Below, piece after piece: positions 1-9,525 of a stretch of DNA of 21,099 bases. Position 1 is the stretch's first letter. Each line of letters begins with the position of its first letter. The DNA comes from Cylindrotheca closterium. Its lineage: Eukaryota > Bacillariophyta > Bacillariophyceae > Bacillariales > Bacillariaceae. The DNA lies in the NCBI GenBank assembly GCA_933822405.4, contig CAKOGP040001751.1, forward strand, positions 1-21,099, given 5' to 3'. The notes beneath the pieces are model-generated. The model was not told where the DNA came from, ran no database searches, and worked only from the letters and a program-made list of their open reading frames with translations. The translations under genes were made by a program, and so were the position numbers.

Positions 1-80
1 ATTACGAATTTAGATTGCAGAGAGTTTGTTCTGAGCGCTAAAGGCACTCACGATAGAGCACATTTTACTTTATTATAACA
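1..80 (+). mobile_element. 3' end of a copia-type LTR (family B)
   Basis: The first 80 bases match, in the opposite orientation, the LTR segments at 19535-19613 and 21020-21099. All three copies share the block around GAGCGCTAAAGGCACTCAC and run into CTTTATT, then a terminal AACA. With the TGTTGG start seen at 20025, this fits an LTR of the TG...CA class with TGTT/AACA ends. The LTR reads on the plus strand here and enters from outside the window. The sequence after base 80 does not match the leader that follows the other 5' LTR copy, so this is either a 3' LTR or a solo LTR. Confidence 0.75.
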
Positions 81-109
81 TTAAGGGGGAAGTACTGGAC
101 AATATAGGA

Positions 110-545
110 CAAGTTCCATGACACCCAAAAGCACCAGGCAACTGTTTCAGAAGTTGGCGCCATTAAAACGCCTCCTGCACCTTTGAGATCTTTGTTCCCT
201 TGGGTCTACCACCCTTTGATCTTGGAGCCCTTGTTGGGTCTAGTACCACCCTTTGATCCCGGAGACGGCGAATTGTCCTCTCAAACTACCTCATGTCTTT
301 GAGAATATTCCATGCATCGTAGAGCTTCCTTTTTGTGACGTCGAATTCCTTGAATTGGTGGTCATTGATTTTTTCTTCTTGTTCATAGCATTGCGTAAGC
401 CATATTCAATTGTCGGCACTGGTGCCGGTAGGCTTTGTTCTCTATACTGCCATTAAGGAATCATTGAACTTGGATTATTTGGCCTTGATGGAGTCAAGGA
501 GTTCGTTGGCGACTGTGTCATCATTTTTACCTTCAGGCATCATTG
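110..545 (-). pseudogene. possible relic of an AT-hook-type transposon ORF
   Basis: On the minus strand, discontinuous reading frames give short peptides of coherent character: MMPEGKNDD near 543, a lysine-rich stretch with FKEFDVTKRKLYDAWN near 310-350, and GRPKGTKISK near 183-213. GRPKGT is the core of an AT-hook, and similar N-termini occur in repetitive ORFs of algal transposons (from general memory). Several in-frame stops and frameshifts break the frame, so nothing is expressed intact. It could also be chance similarity in unrelated sequence. Confidence 0.2.
180..270 (+). repeat. short direct repeat, two copies
   Basis: The phrase TGGGTCTA, a short variable gap, then ACCACCCTTTGATC and GGAG occurs twice, at about 199-225 and 235-264. 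The second copy has two extra bases after the shared TGGGTCTA. It is a local duplication with no further function visible. Confidence 0.6.
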
Positions 546-588
546 TTAGATGCAGAGCGGTTGTGTGTTGTGAAATGAAAATCTCAAT

Positions 589-781
589 TTGACGGGCACC
601 GTCAATCAACTAGATGGAATAATCAAATTGACGGGCAGTACATTTTTGTGTAAAAGGTCCGTAGAAAATTGACGGCGAATTTTGGAGGTCCGTCAAATTC
701 GAAATGACTGGAGGGCTTAATTAAATAATGTTTCATGGCGACGCGCAATTTTGTTCGATTGAGTCGATTGACGGTTGACGG
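589..781. repeat. cluster of seven TTGACGG/CCGTCAA words
   Basis: The 7-mer TTGACGG occurs at 589, 628, 669, 768 and 775, and its complement CCGTCAA at 599 and 690. The first pair forms a perfect inverted repeat with a 3-base spacer (TTGACGG-GCA-CCGTCAA), and the last two abut head to tail. Several copies are preceded by AAA or AAT. No reading frame of interest overlaps. This may be a protein-binding site cluster or the subterminal repeats of a decayed transposon. Confidence 0.7.
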
Positions 782-846
782 CCTTGGCTGGAGATGCTCT
801 AACATTTATGTTTCAAAATGTTGCATGGCATGTTACAAAGCGAGCA

Positions 847-892
847 ACGGTACCAGGTACCGGTACAGTGTACTGGTACCGGTACCGTCAAA
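847..892. repeat. GGTACC-rich palindromic tract
   Basis: Four to five GGTACC/GGTACAG words follow each other and form a near-perfect palindrome centred near 870 (GGTACAGTGTACTGGTACC). A shorter related tract, GTACCGGTACCAGCACC, lies at 2598-2614 inside the neighbouring TIR element. The tract can fold into a strong hairpin. Confidence 0.65.
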
Positions 893-1393
893 AATACTGC
901 CAAAAAGGCATAAAAGCTGCACACAACCGAAACACGTGGATACGGCACAAAATCTAGGTAAAATCGACTCCACCGACCACAATTGCAATCTCTAAATGCT
1001 CTTTACCAAATATGGCCACCAAAGAACTGAACACATAGCAGAAACTCTTTTATATATCATAGAAGGGGTACAATAAGCCTCCGTTAGTGGAAATCGTTGT
1101 CAGAAGGCGCTATGAGATTTCGATGTTTCACAAAAGGCCTTTCTTAGTTTTTTCTGGTACTAGTCCTACACAGTCTTACATAAGTTTTGACTGCTGGGAA
1201 ACATAAGATCGTAGATGTGGAATTGGTCCAACAAAATAATTCCACCTAGGAATGTGCTTCTTTATCTATTGCATTTAGGGATGGGCCTTTGTCCGATTAT
1301 CGACAATGCCTTCATATCAGCAATCTGGATCAACTAATATTGGGTAATTTTGGCGATATTGACAAAATATTTGTTTTTACGTAGAACATAGTG
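893..1393. other. non-genic stretch
   Basis: No convincing coding frame, RNA gene or repeat was seen. Base composition is AT-rich, with short open frames lacking protein-like character. It ends at the left inverted repeat of the next element. Confidence 0.5.
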
Positions 1394-1452
1394 CAAGCAC
1401 ATTATATTTACCAAAAGACACCGGCACGGTCAGTCTGACCTCCACCTCCAAC
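1394..1452 (+). repeat. left terminal inverted repeat of the 1.53 kb element
   Basis: Begins CAAGCACATTATATTTACC and continues through the CACCGGCACGG block to the purine/pyrimidine-skewed CCTCCACCTCC. It is the reverse complement of 2865-2925 apart from a few substitutions and a 2-base indel. Confidence 0.75.
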
Positions 1453-2359
1453 ACAACGACTACACCCGGTTTGCTCGCAGAAATACTGCTCGCAGAAACA
1501 GCAAAGACAAAATACACACATCACACATCACAACATTAAAAACATCACCACCAGAACGCACTGTTGCTGTCCTTTTGATTGTGTTGTTCCAACCTGACCT
1601 GTGAACAAACTGAATCTTCCTTCTCCTTTCATCAGTACTCGCTAGTGGCACTTCCAATTCCTTAGAGACAGGTTCCTTCAACCGCTTCTGCATACTGAGC
1701 TTTTTACGTATCTGTTCCTCAACTTTCATTGCGCAGAGTGACAAACAGTATGTAGCATAAAAGCTTCATTGTGTCGTGCCAAGTCCTCGCTTTAACAGGT
1801 TGGAGATTTGGTGCGTTGAAGTAATGAAGATGACTGGACCGTCTACAGGTATGGATACTGCTGCGCTACTGTCATGAAGCAATGGAGGGCTAGGGTTTGA
1901 CTACGACTGGTGATACTGCCACTAGATTTCAATTCAAGCCATGTCATCCACCATATTGGGAGCCGGCACTCTGGGAATGGTCAAAAGTTGGTCTTGTCAG
2001 ACGGTATTGTCAGACTGGGACTTCATTTGTCCTCATGCATGCCTGTTGTAAGGATATGCCGAGTTGCCTCCACCATCCGCAGCTGTCTTGTCGTCATCTC
2101 CTTTACACCAAGTTGCCTCTGTGAGCACTATCATGGATTGTCACTATGATTGTCGTCTCTGTCTTCTTTGTTATTGTGGATCTAGGTGAATAGGTCATCC
2201 TCCATTCAACCTTTGTTTTGTGTGTGTATGCTGACACCAACAATGTTTTGCCTTAAATCGTCGTCACCTGGATCTGCTACTACTATTGATACAGCAGTGT
2301 ATGTAGTGTCTGCTTTATTCGACGCAAAACAATACTTGGCTCTACATCATCGCCACCAC

Positions 2360-2392
2360 AGAGATGATTCAGAGATGATTCAGAGATGATTC
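2360..2392 (+). repeat. 11 bp tandem repeat, three perfect copies
   Basis: The unit AGAGATGATTC is repeated three times without change at 2360-2370, 2371-2381 and 2382-2392. It is an isolated minisatellite inside the TIR element. Confidence 0.9.
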
Positions 2393-2864
2393 AATAGTCT
2401 CGTTAGAATGGCTGGTTGGCTTCCTTCAGCCACCATCTTCCCTTGTCGGCAGTACCTGCTTTTCAATTTGCAACACGTAATCATTCTACAAGGCGGCAAC
2501 TGCTTTGTTGCTTTTCAGGTTTGGTCTCTTGTCTAGTTCAATATTATTTACGTTTCCCACACTGATTTGTCTGGACACATTGCAAAGACGGAACCAGTGT
2601 ACCGGTACCAGCACCAAAATCATATTAGATGTAGTATATGTACAATATATGTACAGTCAAATCCTATCTAGTAGAGCCAACAGCTCTTTTACTTTGTCTT
2701 CAAGTGTTTTAAAAAAGCTTCAATTCAACTACCGACTTTTGACTACAAATAGTAACTATCGTATCATACTCGTACAGTATAAAATACTATCAGTATTTGA
2801 ACTTGTAAAAATTCGTGAATTATTCGATGGGTCTGTCCTTCCACTCCAATTTGGTTCAACAGAT

Positions 2865-2925
2865 GTGGGAGGCGGAGGTCAGACTAGCCGTGCCGGTGTC
2901 TTTTGGTAAATATAAAATGTGCTTG
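2865..2925 (-). repeat. right terminal inverted repeat of the 1.53 kb element
   Basis: Mirrors 1394-1452 and ends with AAATATAAAATGTGCTTG. The substitutions between the arms suggest an old insertion. Confidence 0.75.
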
Positions 2926-3117
2926 TATTTTTATATCCAACGTCCTTTATAAAAAATCAGCCTCGAATCAGCCTCTGATCAGGAACACCCGGGAGAACGA
3001 GGATTTTGGACATTGTTGGAAAACAGAAAGACCCTCATAAGTCATTTGTGATCGCGTGGAGGAAAAGGAGCAACTCATACTTAACAAACAAACAAAAACA
3101 TAGAATAATCTGATTGG

Positions 3118-3611
3118 CTCAGGCAAAAGCGAGGAGAAGCCACCAAAAGTGAGGACCTTGGTCGCTTCTCCTCAATTTACTCAAAGTACTCAATTTCCTC
3201 AAAGTCCTCATGTGAGGACTTTGAGGGAATTGAGGAGAAGCGACCAAAAAGCGGTTTTTACTCATAAGTGTCCAAAGTTTGCCAAATGAACTTGAATTTT
3301 GGGGGATGATAGTCACAATCACATGATTTTCAATTTGACGAAACAGGCTCGCTTAAAATCTCACAAAAAATATAAAATAAATCAGAATGTACGAAGAGGT
3401 GACGCTCGCTGAGAGACTGATCTTTGGGCAACCGCCAGTCAAGACTTGATTGGCGATAAAGCATCGCCGATAATGTGGGGGAGGTTATAAATTTATTGGT
3501 GGACATCTTTGTGGGAATTTCGAAAACGAGGAGAAGCCACCAACTTGGTCGCTTCTCCTCATTTCCCTCAAAGTCCTCAATTTACTCAAAGTCCTCATTA
3601 TACTCAACTGA
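3118..3611 (-). repeat. diverged repeat related to the inner part of module B, opposite orientation
   Basis: Read in reverse complement, 3340-3480 matches the B module around 5800-5960. Shared blocks include AGGCTCGCT, AAATCTCACAA and GATTGGCGATAAA.CATCG. GAGGAGAAGCCACC/GAGGAGAAGCGACC words or their complements occur at 3131, 3158, 3231, 3529 and 3547; their relatives in B have CATC in place of CCTC. This is a separate, older copy of a repeat family that also supplied part of module B. No coding potential was seen. Confidence 0.6.
3158..3248. repeat. imperfect palindrome (hairpin)
   Basis: The arm TTGGTCGCTTCTCCTCAATT returns in reverse complement at 3228-3247. The inner arms CCTCAAAGTCCTCA and TGAGGACTTTGAGG face each other across TG at 3211-3212. 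The left arm carries an 18-base insertion that repeats its own ACTCAAAGTACTCAATTT phrase. The structure resembles fold-back transposon ends. Confidence 0.75.
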
Positions 3612-5442
3612 TCGTAGTGGGGGAGGTGGACGGAGCGAAGAACAAAGTGACTATTGAACGAGCGCGGTGCGCGCAGCAGAGATCCTGCAGCGAGTCCTCA
3701 ACAACAGCGATCGCATATTCTTGTCTTTTCTCCTTCCTAACGCATCAGGATCGAAGTTGTAAGACACGTCAACGTTGACTAGGCATAGAATAGAAAAAGT
3801 TTCCCACCACACCCACCCTCGGGCCGACCTTCCATCAAACGGTCGGCACTTTGGCACGTGGAGTGGGCTTCAGTAAATAGCCACTCATTACACCATTACC
3901 GCCATCTCTACTATCTTCTACATACCCCTCCCAATCCGAGCGAAGGACAAACGAGCTGACGTAGCCGTTGATAGACGTCGTAGTGGGGGAGGTGGACGGA
4001 GCGAAGAACAAAGTGACTATTGAACGAGCGCGGTGCGCGCAGCAGAGATCCTGCAGCGAGTCCTCAACAACAGCGATCGCATATTCTTGTCTTTTCTCCT
4101 TCCTAACGCATCAGGATCGAAGTTGTAAGACACGTCAACGTTGACTAGGCATAGAATAGAAAAAGTTTCCCACCACACCCACCCTCGGGCCGACCTTCCA
4201 TCAAACGGTCGGCACTTTGGCACGTGGAGTGGGCTTCAGTAAATAGCCACTCATTACACCATTACCGCCATCTCTACTATCTTCTACATACCCCTCCCAA
4301 TCCGAGCGAAGGACAAACGAGCTGACGTAGCCGTTGATAGACGTCGTAGTGGGGGAGGTGGACGGAGCGAAGAACAAAGTGACTATTGAACGAGCGCGGT
4401 GCGCGCAGCAGAGATCCTGCAGCGAGTCCTCAACAACAGCGATCGCATATTCTTGTCTTTTCTCCTTCCTAACGCATCAGGATCGAAGTTGTAAGACACG
4501 TCAACGTTGACTAGGCATAGAATAGAAAAAGTTTCCCACCACACCCACCCTCGGGCCGACCTTCCATCAAACGGTCGGCACTTTGGCACGTGGAGTGGGC
4601 TTCAGTAAATAGCCACTCATTACACCATTACCGCCATCTCTACTATCTTCTACATACCCCTCCCAATCCGAGCGAAGGACAAACGAGCTGACGTAGCCGT
4701 TGATAGACGTCGTAGTGGGGGAGGTGGACGGAGCGAAGAACAAAGTGACTATTGAACGAGCGCGGTGCGCGCAGCAGAGATCCTGCAGCGAGTCCTCAAC
4801 AACAGCGATCGCATATTCTTGTCTTTTCTCCTTCCTAACGCATCAGGATCGAAGTTGTAAGACACGTCAACGTTGACTAGGCATAGAATAGAAAAAGTTT
4901 CCCACCACACCCACCCTCGGGCCGACCTTCCATCAAACGGTCGGCACTTTGGCACGTGGAGTGGGCTTCAGTAAATAGCCACTCATTACACCATTACCGC
5001 CATCTCTACTATCTTCTACATACCCCTCCCAATCCGAGCGAAGGACAAACGAGCTGACGTAGCCGTTGATAGACGTCGTAGTGGGGGAGGTGGACGGAGC
5101 GAAGAACAAAGTGACTATTGAACGAGCGCGGTGCGCGCAGCAGAGATCCTGCAGCGAGTCCTCAACAACAGCGATCGCATATTCTTGTCTTTTCTCCTTC
5201 CTAACGCATCAGGATCGAAGTTGTAAGACACGTCAACGTTGACTAGGCATAGAATAGAAAAAGTTTCCCACCACACCCACCCTCTGGGCCGACCTTCCAT
5301 CAAACGGTCGGCACTTTGGCACGTGGAGTGGGCTTCAGTAAATAGCCACTCATTACACCATTACCGCCATCTCTACTATCTTCTACATACCCCGCCCAAT
5401 CCGAGCGAAGGACAAACGAGCTGACGTAGCCGTTGATAGACG
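3612..5442 (+). repeat. satellite A, five tandem 366 bp units
   Basis: Units start with TCGTAGTGGG at 3612, 3978, 4344, 4710 and 5076 and end with GTTGATAGACG. Units 1-4 appear identical. Unit 5 is 367 bp because of one extra T (CCCTCTGGG instead of CCCTCGGG) and differs at one later position (CCCCGCCC for CCCCTCCC). Each unit has a G-box-like CACGTG, a 7 bp stem GCCGACC/GGTCGGC (3823-3829 with 3841-3847 in unit 1) and an antisense frame of about 61-68 codons. In units 1-4 that frame has no ATG start, so coding is doubtful. The period is close to two nucleosome repeats. Confidence 0.95.
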
Positions 5443-6803
5443 GCAGATCAATGACTTTAGAATTCCTCATGGTTCCTTGACTAATAAAAACGAAGACATG
5501 TCTCATATATATGAACATCTTGTCGTACATAAATAGTTGAGAACCAAAAGGGACATTTTTACGATTTTTCATATAAAAAGGCACACTTGACATCATGATG
5601 GAAAAACTGCTTTTAGGTCGCGACTCATCACTTTTACAAAATTACTCGTTCCAAGTGAAAACTACTCGTTCCGAGAAAAAATTACTCGCTTTGCAATGTG
5701 AGTTATTTCTCGTTTTGGTGGCTTCTCATCGTTTTGGTGGCTTCTCATCGTTTCTTGGTGTCCCACACAAATATCCCCCGTACTGTTTAGTCCTACCCCC
5801 CATTATCTTTATTAGCGATGTTTTATCGCCAATCATGTCTGGTGACAAAACCAAGCTGTTTGAGAGAGAAAAAAACTTCGTTTTGTCTTTTGTGTCGTTG
5901 ATGATTACCGGTATTATTTGTTGTGAGATTTATTCAGCGAGCCTGATTCGCCAAAGTCCCAGATGTGGAGAATGCCCCAAGATTCAACCCCCCAAAAAAA
6001 TACTCACTTTTGGTCGCTTCTCATCGCTTTGGTCGCTTCTCATCGCTTTGGGAAACGACTAATTTCCATTCGGAACGAGTAATTTCCATTTGGAACGAGC
6101 ACTTTTCATGCTGAACGAGCAGAAACCTTATTTTGCTCACTTCTGATTGTGTTGTGGTTGGCATAATAACAGAGACAAACCAGTTAGATGTTGGGGCGAC
6201 ATTCGATCAAGCTTACTCCATTTAACAACTATAGACCTAAGGGCACACTGAATAGGAATAACATTCAGGTACCAATGTGTGGGGGGTCGATGCTTATCTT
6301 TTGGTTGGCGCCGTTCGTCTGCCCTTCGAGCTGATGCAAGAGATGGCTATCTTGGGGGTAAAAAAAAAGGAAAAAGGAAAGGGAAAAAAGAAGAGGGGAG
6401 ATTCCGTTTTCCACCTCGCATATTCAATCCTTCTCGTAGTGGGGGACCCGGTGGACGGAGCGAAGAACAAAGTGACTATTGAACGAGTGCGGTGCGCGCA
6501 GCAGAGATCCCGCAGCGACTCCTCAACAACAGCGATCGCATATTCTTGTCTTTTCTCCTTCCTAACGCATCAGGATCGAAGTTGTAAGACACGTCAACGT
6601 TGACTAGGCATAGAATAGAAAAAGTTTCCCACCACACCCACCCTCTGGGCCGACCTTCCATCAAACGGTCGGCACTTTGGCACGTGGAGTGGGCTTCAGT
6701 AAATAGCCACTCATTACACCATTACCGCCATCTCTACTATCTTCTACATACCCCGCCCAATCCGAGCGAAGGACAAACGAGCTGACGTAGCCGTTGATAG
6801 ACG
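5443..6803 (+). repeat. 1361 bp compound unit 1 (module B 5443-6433 plus variant A 6434-6803)
   Basis: Module B (991 bp) begins GCAGATCAATGACTTTAG. It holds an inner segment bordered by inverted ACTCGTTCC/GGAACGAG words, then an A-rich purine tract at about 6358-6400 and CATATTCAATCCTTC just before the A unit. The following A unit (370 bp) is a distinct type: GAGTGCGGTG instead of GAGCGCGGTG, CCCGCAGCGACTCC instead of CTGCAGCGAGTCC, and ACCCGG inserted near its start. A 155-codon ATG frame at 5595-6062 crosses the inner repeat and has no recognisable domain. Confidence 0.93.
5640..6130. mobile_element. MITE-like segment inside module B (copies also at +1361 and +2722)
   Basis: On the left, three ACTCGTTCC-type words occur at about 5643-5690. 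On the right, three GGAACGAG-type words occur at about 6070-6120 in the opposite orientation. Inside lie two tandem GGTGGCTTCTCATCG words (near 5720-5750) and two GGTCGCTTCTCATCG words (near 6012-6046). Repeated inverted border words suggest a miniature inverted-repeat element with no transposase. It is related to the flanking repeat at 3118-3611. Confidence 0.45.
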
Positions 6804-8164
6804 GCAGATCAATGACTTTAGAATTCCTCATGGTTCCTTGACTAATAAAAACGAAGACATGTCTCATATATATGAACATCTTGTCGTACATAAATAGTTG
6901 AGAACCAAAAGGGACATTTTTACGATTTTTCATATAAAAAGGCACACTTGACATCATGATGGAAAAACTGCTTTTAGGTCGCGACTCATCACTTTTACAA
7001 AATTACTCGTTCCAAGTGAAAACTACTCGTTCCGAGAAAAAATTACTCGCTTTGCAATGTGAGTTATTTCTCGTTTTGGTGGCTTCTCATCGTTTTGGTG
7101 GCTTCTCATCGTTTCTTGGTGTCCCACACAAATATCCCCCGTACTGTTTAGTCCTACCCCCCATTATCTTTATTAGCGATGTTTTATCGCCAATCATGTC
7201 TGGTGACAAAACCAAGCTGTTTGAGAGAGAAAAAAACTTCGTTTTGTCTTTTGTGTCGTTGATGATTACCGGTATTATTTGTTGTGAGATTTATTCAGCG
7301 AGCCTGATTCGCCAAAGTCCCAGATGTGGAGAATGCCCCAAGATTCAACCCCCCAAAAAAATACTCACTTTTGGTCGCTTCTCATCGCTTTGGTCGCTTC
7401 TCATCGCTTTGGGAAACGACTAATTTCCATTCGGAACGAGTAATTTCCATTTGGAACGAGCACTTTTCATGCTGAACGAGCAGAAACCTTATTTTGCTCA
7501 CTTCTGATTGTGTTGTGGTTGGCATAATAACAGAGACAAACCAGTTAGATGTTGGGGCGACATTCGATCAAGCTTACTCCATTTAACAACTATAGACCTA
7601 AGGGCACACTGAATAGGAATAACATTCAGGTACCAATGTGTGGGGGGTCGATGCTTATCTTTTGGTTGGCGCCGTTCGTCTGCCCTTCGAGCTGATGCAA
7701 GAGATGGCTATCTTGGGGGTAAAAAAAAAGGAAAAAGGAAAGGGAAAAAAGAAGAGGGGAGATTCCGTTTTCCACCTCGCATATTCAATCCTTCTCGTAG
7801 TGGGGGACCCGGTGGACGGAGCGAAGAACAAAGTGACTATTGAACGAGTGCGGTGCGCGCAGCAGAGATCCCGCAGCGACTCCTCAACAACAGCGATCGC
7901 ATATTCTTGTCTTTTCTCCTTCCTAACGCATCAGGATCGAAGTTGTAAGACACGTCAACGTTGACTAGGCATAGAATAGAAAAAGTTTCCCACCACACCC
8001 ACCCTCTGGGCCGACCTTCCATCAAACGGTCGGCACTTTGGCACGTGGAGTGGGCTTCAGTAAATAGCCACTCATTACACCATTACCGCCATCTCTACTA
8101 TCTTCTACATACCCCGCCCAATCCGAGCGAAGGACAAACGAGCTGACGTAGCCGTTGATAGACG
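6804..8164 (+). repeat. 1361 bp compound unit 2 (B 6804-7794, variant A 7795-8164)
   Basis: This is an apparently identical copy of 5443-6803, exactly 1361 bp downstream. All open frames of the first unit recur unchanged, so duplication is recent or the copies are kept uniform by gene conversion. Confidence 0.93.
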
Positions 8165-9525
8165 GCAGATCAATGACTTTAGAATTCCTCATGGTTCCTT
8201 GACTAATAAAAACGAAGACATGTCTCATATATATGAACATCTTGTCGTACATAAATAGTTGAGAACCAAAAGGGACATTTTTACGATTTTTCATATAAAA
8301 AGGCACACTTGACATCATGATGGAAAAACTGCTTTTAGGTCGCGACTCATCACTTTTACAAAATTACTCGTTCCAAGTGAAAACTACTCGTTCCGAGAAA
8401 AAATTACTCGCTTTGCAATGTGAGTTATTTCTCGTTTTGGTGGCTTCTCATCGTTTTGGTGGCTTCTCATCGTTTCTTGGTGTCCCACACAAATATCCCC
8501 CGTACTGTTTAGTCCTACCCCCCATTATCTTTATTAGCGATGTTTTATCGCCAATCATGTCTGGTGACAAAACCAAGCTGTTTGAGAGAGAAAAAAACTT
8601 CGTTTTGTCTTTTGTGTCGTTGATGATTACCGGTATTATTTGTTGTGAGATTTATTCAGCGAGCCTGATTCGCCAAAGTCCCAGATGTGGAGAATGCCCC
8701 AAGATTCAACCCCCCAAAAAAATACTCACTTTTGGTCGCTTCTCATCGCTTTGGTCGCTTCTCATCGCTTTGGGAAACGACTAATTTCCATTCGGAACGA
8801 GTAATTTCCATTTGGAACGAGCACTTTTCATGCTGAACGAGCAGAAACCTTATTTTGCTCACTTCTGATTGTGTTGTGGTTGGCATAATAACAGAGACAA
8901 ACCAGTTAGATGTTGGGGCGACATTCGATCAAGCTTACTCCATTTAACAACTATAGACCTAAGGGCACACTGAATAGGAATAACATTCAGGTACCAATGT
9001 GTGGGGGGTCGATGCTTATCTTTTGGTTGGCGCCGTTCGTCTGCCCTTCGAGCTGATGCAAGAGATGGCTATCTTGGGGGTAAAAAAAAAGGAAAAAGGA
9101 AAGGGAAAAAAGAAGAGGGGAGATTCCGTTTTCCACCTCGCATATTCAATCCTTCTCGTAGTGGGGGACCCGGTGGACGGAGCGAAGAACAAAGTGACTA
9201 TTGAACGAGTGCGGTGCGCGCAGCAGAGATCCCGCAGCGACTCCTCAACAACAGCGATCGCATATTCTTGTCTTTTCTCCTTCCTAACGCATCAGGATCG
9301 AAGTTGTAAGACACGTCAACGTTGACTAGGCATAGAATAGAAAAAGTTTCCCACCACACCCACCCTCTGGGCCGACCTTCCATCAAACGGTCGGCACTTT
9401 GGCACGTGGAGTGGGCTTCAGTAAATAGCCACTCATTACACCATTACCGCCATCTCTACTATCTTCTACATACCCCTCCCAATCCGAGCGAAGGACAAAC
9501 GAGCTGACGTAGCCGTTGATAGACG
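8165..9525 (+). repeat. 1361 bp compound unit 3 (B 8165-9155, variant A 9156-9525)
   Basis: Third copy, 1361 bp further on. It matches units 1 and 2 except near the right end, where the A unit reads CCCCTCCC, as in A units 1-4, instead of CCCCGCCC. The array stops at GATAGACG (9525) and runs directly into GGAAATTGAGCACTTTGAGG. Confidence 0.93.

Larger units (their letters stand above)
1394..2925. mobile_element. 1.53 kb TIR element, probably a non-autonomous DNA transposon
   Basis: The two ends are inverted copies of each other. The left arm at 1394-1452 and the right arm at 2865-2925 match over about 55 of 59 aligned bases, with one 2-base indel. Shared blocks include GACACCGGCACGG and GGAGGTCAGACT. 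The interior has short ORFs (94 aa minus at 1460-1744; 134 aa plus at 2505-2909) with no recognisable transposase motif. The right arm is followed by TA and the left arm is preceded by TA three bases out, so a TA target duplication is possible but not clean. Confidence 0.65.

Noticed and set aside
3651..3857. Antisense 68-codon frame repeated in every A unit
   Set aside because: It has no ATG in units 1-4, changes frame with the single extra base in unit 5, and simply follows the DNA repeat. It is more likely a chance open frame in a satellite than a gene family.
5300..5596. 98-codon minus-strand frame spanning the A/B junction, three copies
   Set aside because: It crosses the boundary between two repeat modules and shows no domain character. 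Identity of the copies comes from the tandem duplication.
6358..6400. A/G-rich tract in module B as a polypurine tract of an LTR element
   Set aside because: No LTR start follows it. It looks like a simple-sequence tract copied with the module.
3612..9525. CRISPR-like or integron-like array
   Set aside because: Repeats are hundreds of bases long, contiguous and without unique spacers, and the context is eukaryotic.
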